NCBI GenBank assembly: GCA_900299145.1
Contig: OMIN01000144.1
Span: 1 to 64,000, forward strand
DNA from: Betaproteobacteria bacterium
Lineage (GTDB): Bacteria; Pseudomonadota; Gammaproteobacteria; Burkholderiales; SG8-41
Length of the DNA stretch: 64,000 nt
Direction: 5' to 3'
A model generated the notes under the pieces. It saw only the letters and a program-made list of their open reading frames with translations. It made no database searches and was not told the DNA's origin. A program made the position numbers and the translations under genes. Positions 56,480 through 64,000 of the stretch are shown in pieces. Each line of letters opens with the position of its first letter. The stretch's first letter is position 1.

Positions 56480-56799
56480 GAGAATTCCTTGTGGGTGTGA
56501 GTAAGTGAGGCCGGCATTATGCCCGCATGCGGCGCCAAGAGCGACCCTTCGGGTTGTATTGCGCTTGCACGTAATGTGAACCCGCCAAGGCGATACGGTA
56601 AGAATGCGGTAAGGCGCTTATAGCAAAATTAACAATGGCATCAATGTACCGGTTGCTTGGTGATTGCGACAGGTTACAAACGAGTTGGCGTTTTAGCGGC
56701 CACGTGAGTTTCTTGCGGTCACATGAGTTTCGTTTACGCGCCGGTTCCAGCGGCATTTTGCCTGATGTCGAGTTTGTTTAACTTTTCCTGGAGTAACTG
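56480..56799. other. 320-nt gap between FKBP and a small membrane protein
   Basis: Divergent intergenic region. It holds a GGTAAG direct repeat with 11-bp spacing at 56597-56613 and AT-rich DNA around 56620-56650. I saw no gene. No dispersed-repeat copy is present. Confidence 0.5.
56597..56613 (-). promoter_or_regulatory. CTTACC direct repeat upstream of the FKBP gene
   Basis: On the minus strand: CTTACC, five bases, CTTACC, an 11-bp period. It matches the boxes at 31851 and 40923. It is about 118-134 nt from the FKBP ATG. Confidence 0.5.
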
Positions 56800-57003
56800 G
56801 TGACAAAATTGACTGCGTTTCTTGTTTCGTTATGGATGTTGGGCGTCACGGCAGTTGCCGGCGCAGCAGAAATTCCTGATGCGCCGATTCCCGAGCCGAA
56901 CTATGTGGGCATAATGGTGTTCTTGGGCCTGTTTTTTGGCATTGGTGTCTGGTTCATGTGGCGTGTGATGAGCAACAAGGGCGACGACGACAAGAAGAAG
57001 TAA
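56800..57003 (+). CDS. Small membrane protein of unknown function
   Basis: The 67-residue product has a signal peptide (LTAFLVSLWMLGVTAVAGAA), a short linker EIPDAPIPEPNY, a TM helix (VGIMVFLGLFFGIGVWFMW) and a basic/acidic tail GDDDKKK. I do not recognise a family with confidence. Start is GTG 56800 with TGGAG upstream. A terminator follows. Confidence 0.75.
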   Translation: MTKLTAFLVSLWMLGVTAVAGAAEIPDAPIPEPNYVGIMVFLGLFFGIGVWFMWRVMSNKGDDDKKK

Positions 57004-57029
57004 AGCGACTTGTCACGCGTTAAACAAAG

Positions 57030-57054
57030 CGCGCCTTCCGGGCGCGTTTTTTTT
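57030..57054 (+). terminator. Intrinsic terminator after the small membrane protein
   Basis: CGCGCC / GGCGCG stem with a 5-nt loop and eight T residues. Confidence 0.88.
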
Positions 57055-57153
57055 GCCAGCAAAAGCGCAAACCGTCGCTGATTGAGGTAGGGAGGACGGT
57101 AAAATGATGCTGAAACCCGTGTAGCGCAGTTTGCATCGCGGGAATGGATTTTC

Positions 57154-57184
57154 TATAAGTATTTGTTTTTATTGAATAATTTAT
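57154..57184 (+). repeat. Dispersed AT-rich repeat
   Basis: TATAAGTATTTGTTTTTATT then GAATAATTTAT. It runs directly into the start codon of the GIY-YIG gene. Confidence 0.93.
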
Positions 57185-57497
57185 GCTTGTGCGCTGTTCC
57201 GGGAAGACGCGCCAAAAGCGCGTGAAAGCAGCCAGCCGCCAATGGCACGTGTATCTGGTGCGTTGTGCCGATGGCACGCTGTATACCGGCGTGGCGATTG
57301 ATGTGGCGGCCCGGGTCGCGCAACACAACGGCACGCTAGCCGGCGGTGCGCGTTACACCCGTGCGCGGCGTCCGGTGAAATTGCTGTACCGCGAGCTGGC
57401 CGCCAACCGTTCGGCGGCTTGCAAGCGCGAATACGCAATCAAGCAGCTTACGCGGCGTGAAAAGTTGGCTTTGATCGGTAAAGCGCGCAAGGCGTAG
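57183..57497 (+). CDS. GIY-YIG nuclease superfamily protein, YhbQ-like
   Basis: The 104-residue product has the GIY-YIG core at about 20-95: WHVYLVRCADGTLYTGVAID, QHNGTLAGGARYTRARRPV, LLYRELAANRSAACKREYAI. The first 19 residues before WHVYLVR may be extra. The ATG at 57183 is at the edge of the dispersed repeat and has no ribosome binding site; a GTG at 57221 is an alternative start. Family members are small DNA endonucleases. Confidence 0.85.
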   Translation: MLVRCSGKTRQKRVKAASRQWHVYLVRCADGTLYTGVAIDVAARVAQHNGTLAGGARYTRARRPVKLLYRELAANRSAACKREYAIKQLTRREKLALIGKARKA

Positions 57498-57529
57498 TTT
57501 GGGGAAGCCTTGCTAACGCGCTTCAGTAT

Positions 57530-58459
57530 TCAAGCCTTGCCTATCATCTCGAACGGCGCATGACCAAATTTTTGCCGTGCTTCCTCGTAAAGTGGCTGTA
57601 TGGCACAAGCAAATGCGCGCCGAGCGTCCGGCGTCAGTTCCGTCACTTCGCCGCCAGCGGCTTCGATGGCGGCGCGCGCTAGGCGTTCTTCTTCCACCGC
57701 CAGTTCGCGTTGGGCCAGCACGGCCTTGCGCACGGCGGCGCGCATGCCGTCCTGAAGCGCCTGCGGCCAGTCATCGAACTGTTTGCGGTTCATGTAAATG
57801 CCGCGCGAGTGGTAGCAATGCGCGGTGAGCGTGTGGTAACGGTGGATTTTGTGCGCGTTGTAGTCGACGGTATTGGCGAGCGGGTTTTCCTGCCCGTCCA
57901 CGGCGCCGGAGACAATGGCTTCCAGCCCCGGCTTCAGATCAAGCGGGCAGGGCACGGCGCCCGCCAGTTCAAAACTGCGGCGGTGAATGTCGCCGGGCAT
58001 GATGCGGATTTTCATCGCTTTCATGTCCTCCAGCGTGCGCACGGGACGCAGCCGGTTCGAAATATGGCGGTAGCCGTTTTCAAAAAAGCCCAACACGCGA
58101 TAGCCGGGAATCCGGTCTTCGACGCTGCGCGTGAGCCACGCGCCGAATTCGCCGTCGATGGCGGCGCGTGCCTTGGAAAGATCATCGAATAAAAACAACA
58201 GATCGACAAAATCCAGTTCCGGCACACGGTTCGCGATGTAGCTGGTGGATTGATAGGTGAGCGATAGCACGCCGTCTTCCACCATCCAGAAAAGGTCCGC
58301 CGCGTTGTAGCCAAAATCCATCACGTTCCATACGTAATGCAATTTGATGTCGCTGCCGAATTGCGAGGAGAGCGTGTCGCCAATGACCTTGATGCCGCGG
58401 CTGCACGTGGTGTTTTGCGGGCCGTAACCGCCGAGCGTGATACGGATGGGAGCGCTCAT
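57530..58459 (-). CDS. TRAP-type solute-binding protein (DctP fold) without signal peptide
   Basis: The 309-residue product has DctP-family features (LFLFDDLSKARAAIDGEFGA, HISNRLRPVRTLEDMKAMKI, PGLEAIVSGAVDGQENPLAN). It begins MSAPIRITLGGYGPQNTTCS and lacks a signal peptide; an in-frame TAG lies two codons upstream, so none can be added. No DctQ/DctM genes are adjacent. It may be a cytoplasmic binding protein or a decayed receptor. Confidence 0.85.
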   Translation of the reverse strand: MSAPIRITLGGYGPQNTTCSRGIKVIGDTLSSQFGSDIKLHYVWNVMDFGYNAADLFWMVEDGVLSLTYQSTSYIANRVPELDFVDLLFLFDDLSKARAAIDGEFGAWLTRSVEDRIPGYRVLGFFENGYRHISNRLRPVRTLEDMKAMKIRIMPGDIHRRSFELAGAVPCPLDLKPGLEAIVSGAVDGQENPLANTVDYNAHKIHRYHTLTAHCYHSRGIYMNRKQFDDWPQALQDGMRAAVRKAVLAQRELAVEEERLARAAIEAAGGEVTELTPDARRAFACAIQPLYEEARQKFGHAPFEMIGKA

Positions 58460-58550
58460 GAACTACTCTTGATAAGTTCTGATGAATCGAGCTGGCATTC
58501 TAACCGACAGCGGGCGATGCCGGTGTTACCATAAATCTTTGGAGGACACC

Positions 58551-59246
58551 ATGACTGTTGATTTGAGCAAACCTGCTGCCGATGTTTTCGAGGCCGCGCG
58601 CACGCGCCGCTCCGTGCGCGCCTACAAAGCTGATCCTGTTCCCAAAGGAACCCTGCGTGAGATTGTTGAACTGGGGCGCTGGGCGCCCAGCGGGTCAAAC
58701 ATTCAGCCGTGGCGCGTTCACGTGATGACCGGCGCCACGTTAAAGCGCGTGGGCAACGCGATCCAGCAGGCATTTCTGAATGATGAACCGGGGCATAAAC
58801 GCGATTACAACTATTACACTGATCCCATCGAGGAGCCTTATCTCGCTCGGCGGCGCGCCTGCGGCTGGGGGCTTTACGGCACGCTGGGCATCGGACGTGG
58901 CGATCATGAAAAGTCGAAGGCCTATCGTGCGAGTAACTATGTATTCTTCGGCGCGCCCGCCGGGCTGGTGCTCACCATCGACCGCACGCTGGAAGTTGGC
59001 AGCTGGTTCGACTATGGCCTTTTCGCGCAAACGCTGATGCTGGCGGCGCGCGCGCGCGGCCTGCACACCTGCGCGGAAGCGTCGATTGCGAGTTACCCGG
59101 ATATCGTGCGGCGTGAACTCGGCATCTCGCGCGATTACACCATCATGTGCGGCATTGCCATGGGTTATGCGCTGCCGGACGCCGTGGTCAATACGTTTCA
59201 ACCCGAGCGCATTACGGTGGATGACTATGCCACCTTTTACGATTGA
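58551..59246 (+). CDS. Nitroreductase family protein
   Basis: FMN-dependent oxidoreductase of 231 residues. It has the family segments AARTRRSVRAYKADPVPKGT (FMN phosphate binding), GRWAPSGSNIQPWRVHVMTG, and ASIASYPDIVRRELGISRDY with MCGIAMGY near the end. Start ATG 58551 has GGAGG; the longer frame has no support. It overlaps the next region's TTG by 4 nt but likely couples to the Bug gene at 59255. Confidence 0.88.
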   Translation: MTVDLSKPAADVFEAARTRRSVRAYKADPVPKGTLREIVELGRWAPSGSNIQPWRVHVMTGATLKRVGNAIQQAFLNDEPGHKRDYNYYTDPIEEPYLARRRACGWGLYGTLGIGRGDHEKSKAYRASNYVFFGAPAGLVLTIDRTLEVGSWFDYGLFAQTLMLAARARGLHTCAEASIASYPDIVRRELGISRDYTIMCGIAMGYALPDAVVNTFQPERITVDDYATFYD

Positions 59247-59254
59247 AACCGGTC

Positions 59255-60232
59255 ATGAAAAATCGATTCAAGGCCGCCGCCGGGGTTGCACTTGCGGTAG
59301 GCGCGCCCACGGCGGCATGGGCGCAGGATGCTGCATTTCCCGTGAGGCCGGTGCGCATGGTGATTCACATCGGGCCCGGCAGCAGCATGGACATCATTGG
59401 CCGGGTGCTGGCGCAACGTCTGACGGAAATATGGGGGCAGCAGGTGGTGGTGGACAACCGTGCCGGTGCGGGCGGCAGCATAGGCATGGACGCGGTGGCG
59501 AAGGCGCCGCCCGACGGCCATACCATTTTATTCGGCGCGGCAAGCATGGCGATTGCCCCTTCGTTCTACAAAAAGCTGCCGTTCGACGTGCTGCGTGATT
59601 TTGAGCCGATCACGCAGATCACCTCGCGTTACAACCTGCTGGTGGTGCCGGTGAGTTCGTCGCTCAATTCGGTCAAGGACGTGATCGCCATGGCGAAGGC
59701 CAAGCCGGGGCTGGTGAGTTACGGCTCTGGCGGCGGCACCGGCAGCTCGGACCATCTGGCTGGTGAATATTTTGGTCTGATGGCCGGGCTGCAACTGCTG
59801 CACGTGCCGTATAAAAGCGGCCCGCAGGCGATGACGGATCTGATCGGCGGCCAGCTCACGATTTACATGGGCGGGGTGCCGGTGAGTTTGCCAATGGTGA
59901 AGTCGGGCAAGCTGCGGCCGCTGGGCGTAAGCAGCCTCAAACGCATTGCGCAGTTGCCCGACGTGCCGACCATTGCCGAAGCTGGCGTGCCGAACTTTGA
60001 GGTCAACGTTTGGTATGGGCTGCTCGCGCCGCGTGCTACACCGCCGAAAATCGTCGCAAAAATTTCAGCGGATGTCGCCCGTATCGTTAAATCGCCGGAA
60101 ACGCGCGAGCGTTTCGCCGGCCTCGGTGCGGAAGCCGAGGGCACCACGCCGGAAGCGTTTCGCAATTACTTTCGCGGTGACGTGGAAAAATGGGCCAAGG
60201 TGGTAAAGGCCGCGAAGTTGTCGGCGGAATGA
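59255..60232 (+). CDS. Bug/TctC-family periplasmic binding protein
   Basis: The 325-residue product has a signal peptide (KAAAGVALAVGAPTAAWAQ) and the family marks FPVRPVRMVIHIGPGSSMDI, VVDNRAGAGGSIGMD, PPDGHTILF and VPYKSGPQAMTDLIGG. A TTG at 59243 would add four residues and overlap the nitroreductase stop (likely coupling). No membrane partners nearby. Confidence 0.88.
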   Translation: MKNRFKAAAGVALAVGAPTAAWAQDAAFPVRPVRMVIHIGPGSSMDIIGRVLAQRLTEIWGQQVVVDNRAGAGGSIGMDAVAKAPPDGHTILFGAASMAIAPSFYKKLPFDVLRDFEPITQITSRYNLLVVPVSSSLNSVKDVIAMAKAKPGLVSYGSGGGTGSSDHLAGEYFGLMAGLQLLHVPYKSGPQAMTDLIGGQLTIYMGGVPVSLPMVKSGKLRPLGVSSLKRIAQLPDVPTIAEAGVPNFEVNVWYGLLAPRATPPKIVAKISADVARIVKSPETRERFAGLGAEAEGTTPEAFRNYFRGDVEKWAKVVKAAKLSAE

Positions 60233-60263
60233 GTTTGCGCCGAACCCCTGGCTCAGTGCCGCC

Positions 60264-60755
60264 ATGAAAACCCTGCTCATCGTGTATCACAGCATGACCG
60301 ATGGCGCGCGGCAGATGGCCGAGGCGGCGGCGCGCGGTGCAGCGAGGGAAAGTGACGTTGTGGTGAAGCTGTTGCCCGCGCGCGAAGCGCAGCCGGACGA
60401 CGTGTTGCAGGCTCACGGCTATTTGTTTGTCACGCCGGAAAATCTCGCCGCGATGTCCGGCGTGATGAAAGACTTTTTCGACCGCACTTACTACGCCGCG
60501 CTGGATCAAATCACTGGTCGAGCGTACGCCACGCTGATCTGTGCGGGCAGCGATGGCGAAAACGCCGTGCGGCAGATCGACCGCATCTGCACTGGCTGGA
60601 GATTGCGCAAGGCGGCCGGGGCGGTGATAGTCTGCACGCATGCACAAACGCCGGAGAAAATACTCGCGCGCAAGGTGATCGTTGCGGAAGAATTAGCGCG
60701 TTGCGAGGAGGCTGGCGCGGCGTTGGCGGCGGGGCTGGCGTTGGGGGTGTATTGA
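60264..60755 (+). CDS. Flavodoxin-like protein
   Basis: The 163-residue product has the FMN phosphate loop YHSMTDGARQMAEAAA, a second loop VTPENLAAMSGVMKDFFDRT and a third near LICAGSDGENAVRQIDR. It fits the flavodoxin/NADPH-dependent FMN reductase fold. Cytoplasmic. Its stop lies inside a tandem 11-bp repeat. Confidence 0.85.
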   Translation: MKTLLIVYHSMTDGARQMAEAAARGAARESDVVVKLLPAREAQPDDVLQAHGYLFVTPENLAAMSGVMKDFFDRTYYAALDQITGRAYATLICAGSDGENAVRQIDRICTGWRLRKAAGAVIVCTHAQTPEKILARKVIVAEELARCEEAGAALAAGLALGVY

Positions 60756-60806
60756 AAGTAAGTTGAAAATGAGTTGAAAGCGAGTTGAAGGTGAATTGAA
60801 AGCGAT
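60752..60806 (+). repeat. Five tandem 11-bp units between the flavodoxin and lactonase genes
   Basis: Units are TTGAAAGTAAG, TTGAAAATGAG, TTGAAAGCGAG, TTGAAGGTGAA and TTGAAAGCGAT: five direct repeats of exactly 11 bp. The first contains the flavodoxin stop codon. A dispersed AT-rich repeat follows 6 nt later. Confidence 0.85.
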
Positions 60807-60812
60807 TATGAT

Positions 60813-60842
60813 GTAAGTATCTGTTTTTATTGATTTTTTATT
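60813..60842 (+). repeat. Dispersed AT-rich repeat
   Basis: GTAAGTATCTGTTTTTATTG then ATTTTTTATT. Two or three differences from consensus. It ends 23 nt before the lactonase ATG. Confidence 0.92.
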
Positions 60843-60864
60843 GATGTGATTCAGAGGGAAAACC

Positions 60865-61974
60865 ATGCAGCCGCGACTGATGGCGTACGTGTCCTGCCTT
60901 TACAGCCAGGAAGTTCTCGCTTTCGAGTTTGACGCGGCGAGCGGCAAACCGCGGCTCGCGCAAAGCCAGATCGTCGGCGGCGCGGCGGGGCCGATGGCGT
61001 TAAGCCCGGATCAACGCACCCTCTACGTGGGGTTGCGTTCGGAGCCGTATCGCGTAGCGAGTTTGGCGATTGACGCGCAAAGCGGGCGACTGACGGTGTT
61101 GGGTGAGGCGCCTGCGGCGGGGAGCATGCCGTATCTGTCTGTTGACCGCACGGGACGTTTTTTGTTGACGGTGACCAACCCGTGGCACGGTCCGCAGGGG
61201 CTTGGCAGTCAGATCAGCGTGAGCGCCATTGTTACGAAGGCTGGCAATGGCGTAGTGCAGGCGCCGCATCAGGTGCTGCCGATGCGCAAGAAGGCGCACT
61301 GTGTGTGGGCCACGCCGTCGAATCGCCACGTCTACGCCACCAGTTGTGATGAAGACGTGATTGTCTGTCACGCTTTCGATGCGGAAACCGGCCGGCTGTC
61401 AGAAGACTCGGCGACGTATGACGTGGAACAGGGCGCTGGGCCGCGTCATATGACTTTTCATCCCAACGGGCGGTTTTTGTATTTGCTCAATGAATACGAT
61501 GGCTCGCTGTATGCCTTTGCCCACGATGCGCAAAGCGGACGGCTGGACCGGCTGCAAATTTGCAGCGTGTGGTCGCGCCCGGCGCCCGGAAAGTCGGTGC
61601 GGGCGTCTGATATCCATGTGACGCCGGACGGCAGGTTTCTTTATGCGGCGGAGCGTTGCTCGAATACGCTGGCGGCGTTCAGTATTGATGCCGCGAGCGG
61701 ACGGTTGACGTTCATTGCGTCGTATCCGGCCGAAAACGAGCCGCGCGGATTTCATATGGATCCCACGGGCCGCTACGTATTCGTGGTAGGCCGCCTGTCG
61801 GACGGCGTGACGGTGTATGCCATTGATGCAGCGAGCGGTGCGCTTACCGTGGTTGCGCGGCAACCGGTAGCCCCGGCGCCACCGGCGCAGGGCTTTACCG
61901 ACCTGCCGCCGATGAAGCCGGAAGAGTGTGGCGTGCGCGGCCCGAATTGGGTGGAGTTTGTCCGGCTCGGCTGA
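60865..61974 (+). CDS. Lactonase-type seven-bladed beta-propeller protein
   Basis: The 369-residue product has about seven repeats with SGRL-type turns (AASGKPRLAQ, AQSGRLTVLG, AETGRLSED, AQSGRLDRLQ, AASGRLTFIA, AASGALTVVA). It matches the PGL/lactonase family that hydrolyses sugar lactones. No signal peptide is seen. It could be a 6-phosphogluconolactonase or another lactonase; substrate is unknown. Confidence 0.85.
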   Translation: MQPRLMAYVSCLYSQEVLAFEFDAASGKPRLAQSQIVGGAAGPMALSPDQRTLYVGLRSEPYRVASLAIDAQSGRLTVLGEAPAAGSMPYLSVDRTGRFLLTVTNPWHGPQGLGSQISVSAIVTKAGNGVVQAPHQVLPMRKKAHCVWATPSNRHVYATSCDEDVIVCHAFDAETGRLSEDSATYDVEQGAGPRHMTFHPNGRFLYLLNEYDGSLYAFAHDAQSGRLDRLQICSVWSRPAPGKSVRASDIHVTPDGRFLYAAERCSNTLAAFSIDAASGRLTFIASYPAENEPRGFHMDPTGRYVFVVGRLSDGVTVYAIDAASGALTVVARQPVAPAPPAQGFTDLPPMKPEECGVRGPNWVEFVRLG

Positions 61975-62010
61975 CGCTTTTGCGGCCGGCCCAGTAGAAA
62001 GGAAGCCACA

Positions 62011-62967
62011 TTGAAGATCAGGGGGGCGGGCGTTGTTTTAGCCGTGCTGCTGAGTGCAGTGCCCGGCGGCTTTGTCGCGGCGCAGAATTTCCCCGCCAGG
62101 CTGGTGCGCATCGTCTCCAGTGCACCGGGCAATCTGTCGGACATCATGGCGCGCATCGTCGCGCAGGAATTGACCAAGGCGTGGGGCCAGCCTGTGATTG
62201 TGGAAAACCGCGCCAACGCGATGATCGCCCATGAAGCCGTGGCGAAAGCCGTACCCGACGGTTATACGCTGATGTTCGTCAGTGATTCCTTCGTGGGCTC
62301 GCAGTTCATGGGCGATGCGCGCTTTCGCCCGCTTGAGGAATTCAGCGCAGTGTCCCTGGTGGCCCTGTCGCCGAGCGTACTGGTGGTCAGTTCCACCTTG
62401 CCGGTGAATTCCGTCAAGGCATTGGTGGCGCTGGCGAAGGCACGTCCGGGGCAACTCAATTTTGGCTCCAGCACCAACGGTTCCACATCCCACACGGCGA
62501 TGGAGCTGTTCAATGCGATGGCGGGCGTGAAGATCGTACGGGTGGCGTACCGCGGCAATGCACAGGCGATCAGCGCCGTGATAGGCGGCGAAGTACAGGT
62601 GGCGATGCAGACGGTGCCGATTGCAACGCCGCAAATCAAGGCGGGAAAGGTCAAGGCGCTCGCCGTCACCAGTCCGCAGCCTTCCGCGCTCGCGCCGGGC
62701 CTGCCGACGGTTGCGGCGACACTGCCGGGTTTCGAGGCGCAATCGCTGCTGGGAGTGGTCGCGCCCACCGGCACGCCGGGGCCGGTCGTCAGTCAGATTC
62801 ACCAAGACATTGCGCGTGCGGTGCGCGGTGCGGAAGTGCGCGAGCGCATCATTGCCCTGGGCGCGCAGCCGGTGGGCAACGCGCCCGAGGAATTCACCGC
62901 GGTGCTTAAAATGGCGATTGGCCGGCTGGACAAACTCATCCGGCAAACCGGTCTGAAGCTCGACTAG
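62011..62967 (+). CDS. Bug/TctC-family periplasmic binding protein
   Basis: The 318-residue product has a signal peptide (GAGVVLAVLLSAVPGGFVAA), then FPARLVRIVSSAPGNLSDIM, VIVENRANAMIAHEAVAKA and VPDGYTLMFVSDSFV. Start is TTG at 62011 with AAAGGAAG upstream. It follows the lactonase by 36 nt. Confidence 0.88.
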   Translation: MKIRGAGVVLAVLLSAVPGGFVAAQNFPARLVRIVSSAPGNLSDIMARIVAQELTKAWGQPVIVENRANAMIAHEAVAKAVPDGYTLMFVSDSFVGSQFMGDARFRPLEEFSAVSLVALSPSVLVVSSTLPVNSVKALVALAKARPGQLNFGSSTNGSTSHTAMELFNAMAGVKIVRVAYRGNAQAISAVIGGEVQVAMQTVPIATPQIKAGKVKALAVTSPQPSALAPGLPTVAATLPGFEAQSLLGVVAPTGTPGPVVSQIHQDIARAVRGAEVRERIIALGAQPVGNAPEEFTAVLKMAIGRLDKLIRQTGLKLD

Positions 62968-63007
62968 CGTGGGCGTGCAATCTGTTCGGGTATTATAGGA
63001 GCGTTGA

Positions 63008-63038
63008 TTTAAGTATATGAATTAATTGATTATTTTTA
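63008..63038 (+). repeat. Dispersed AT-rich repeat, diverged copy
   Basis: TTTAAGTATATGAATTAATT then GATTATTTTTA. It keeps TAAGTAT, ATTGAT and the T-rich tail. It lies 36 nt before the AmiD-like start. Confidence 0.6.
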
Positions 63039-63073
63039 AATCCCGCAATGCCCTTGATAAGCTCAATGCCAGA

Positions 63074-63847
63074 ATGAATAGCAGAACTAACCGCAGATTG
63101 AAATGGATTCGACAACTCGTTCCGGCGATTTGGTTGCTGCTGTTAGCTGCCTGCACTACGCCGCCACGCACCACGCTGCCGCAGTATTCGGCGCTCCCGG
63201 CGACGGAACGCCCATCACCCAACTTTGGCGCGCGTCGGCCCAATTTCGTGATTTTGCATCACACCGCAGACGACGCTGCAGAAGACTCGCTGCGCACGTT
63301 GACCAACCCGAAGCTGGAGGTGAGTTCGCACTATCTGATTGCGCGCGACGGTACGCTGTACTACCTCGTGGATGAACTTGCGCGCGCGTGGCACGCCGGC
63401 GAATCGTATTGGGGCGGCACGACGGATCTGAATTCCGCGTCCATTGGCATTGAGCTCGACAACAACGGCAAGGAGCCCTTCGCCGAACCGATGATCGAAT
63501 CCTTGCTGGTGTTGCTCGATGATCTAAAGCGGCGCTACAAAATTCCCGCCGCGAATTTTCTGGGGCACGGCGACGTCATTCCTGGCCGTAAAGTTGACCC
63601 CAGCCGGCTTTTCCCGTGGCAACGGTTGGCGGAACGCGGTTTTGGCGTATGGTGCAATCCACCGTATGCGCCAGCAACCAGCCGTGATGATGCGCTGCTG
63701 CTGGCGGCGCTGGGCTACGATGTGACGCGCATGGATGCCACGCGCGCGGCGTTCCGGCGCCATTATCTGGCGAATGAAAGCACGGCGCCGCTGACGGACA
63801 ACGAACGCGCGTTGTTGCAATGCCTGATCGCGCGCAAGCGAGACTGA
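63074..63847 (+). CDS. amiD: N-acetylmuramoyl-L-alanine amidase, AmiD-like lipoprotein
   Basis: Outer-membrane-anchored zinc amidase predicted to cut anhydromuropeptides. The 257-residue product has a lipobox (WLLLLAACTT), an amidase_2 domain at about 60-200 with FVILHHTADD, SSHYLIARDG, IGIELDNNG and a conserved HGD near the second ligand, and a C-terminal peptidoglycan-binding helical domain (DALLLAALGYDVTRM). ATG 63074 is the first ATG of the frame. Confidence 0.85.
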   Translation: MNSRTNRRLKWIRQLVPAIWLLLLAACTTPPRTTLPQYSALPATERPSPNFGARRPNFVILHHTADDAAEDSLRTLTNPKLEVSSHYLIARDGTLYYLVDELARAWHAGESYWGGTTDLNSASIGIELDNNGKEPFAEPMIESLLVLLDDLKRRYKIPAANFLGHGDVIPGRKVDPSRLFPWQRLAERGFGVWCNPPYAPATSRDDALLLAALGYDVTRMDATRAAFRRHYLANESTAPLTDNERALLQCLIARKRD

Positions 63848-63860
63848 AGAGGGAAAAGGA

Positions 63861-64000
63861 ATGCAATCAATCCGAATCAGTACGGTCGGTGTAGTTGTTG
63901 CGATGGGGGTGTCCACGTTGCTGTTGACGCCATGCGTTGATGCCCAGGACAAGTATCCTTCGCGCCCAGTGCGCCTCGTGGCGCCCTATCCGCCGGGCGG
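63861..64000 (+). CDS. Bug/TctC-family binding protein, cut by window end
   Basis: The first 46 residues are seen: MQSIRISTVGVVVAMGVSTL, then LLTPCVDAQDKYPSRPVRLVAPYPPGG. This is a signal peptide followed by the PxRPVRLVxPxxPGG opening of the family. AAAAGGA precedes the ATG. The gene continues past the window. Confidence 0.85.
   Translation, partial: MQSIRISTVGVVVAMGVSTLLLTPCVDAQDKYPSRPVRLVAPYPPG

Overview
The window is GC-rich chromosomal DNA from a betaproteobacterium, most likely in or near the Burkholderiales. The evidence is gene order and family content. There are S10-spc-alpha ribosomal operons with secY, infA and rpmJ in the usual order, a uvrA / MFS / ssb block, fmdB-DUF502-aspS, nadE-glnB and ftsK-DUF4124-lolA-rarA. 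There are also four periplasmic binding proteins of the tripartite tricarboxylate (Bug/TctC) family, which is expanded mainly in this order. I cannot name a genus.

Layout. (1) 1-14785: 29 co-oriented genes from rpsJ to rplQ, closed by a strong terminator. (2) 14837-24123: a glycerate 2-kinase and uvrA on the minus strand, then MFS, ssb, an fmdB-type zinc ribbon, DUF502 and aspS on the plus strand. (3) 24228-29678: a secreted barnase-type ribonuclease with a barstar, nudB, nadA, an endonuclease/phosphatase-fold protein and an ATM1-type ABC exporter. (4) 29715-41560: a TctD/TctE-like two-component system, a PBP7-type peptidase, EgtD, MFS, a lone ABC permease, a Nudix hydrolase, a SulP-STAS-cNMP fusion, a FemAB-like acyltransferase and two small unknown proteins. 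(5) 41686-49076: Bug protein, nadE, glnB, a DUF6928 gene that looks foreign, Smr protein, trxB, a Crp/Fnr regulator and a FecR-domain protein. (6) 49214-57497: ftsK, a DUF4124 protein, lolA, rarA, MFS, cold-shock protein, FKBP, a small membrane protein and a GIY-YIG protein. (7) 57530-64000: a catabolic or accessory stretch with a TRAP-type binding protein, nitroreductase, Bug proteins, flavodoxin, lactonase and an AmiD-like amidase.

The most striking signal is a dispersed, single-unit, AT-rich repeat of about 29 bp. Its consensus is GTAAGTATTTG followed directly by TTTTTATTGAATATTTTT. I count about 18 good copies plus a few degenerate ones, in both orientations. Copies lie between genes (including inside the ribosomal operons), at convergent 3' ends, and inside reading frames. 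In one gene (51609) the repeat encodes the signal-peptide core, and in another (24228, the barnase) an inverted copy does the same. I know of no described element that matches it.

A second regulatory layer is visible. CTTAC direct repeats with an 11-bp period (the geometry of OmpR-family operators) lie upstream of the two-component system itself, upstream of the two small unknown genes at 41028-41560, and upstream of the FKBP gene. This suggests a small regulon. I saw no tRNA, rRNA, CRISPR array, insertion sequence or prophage.
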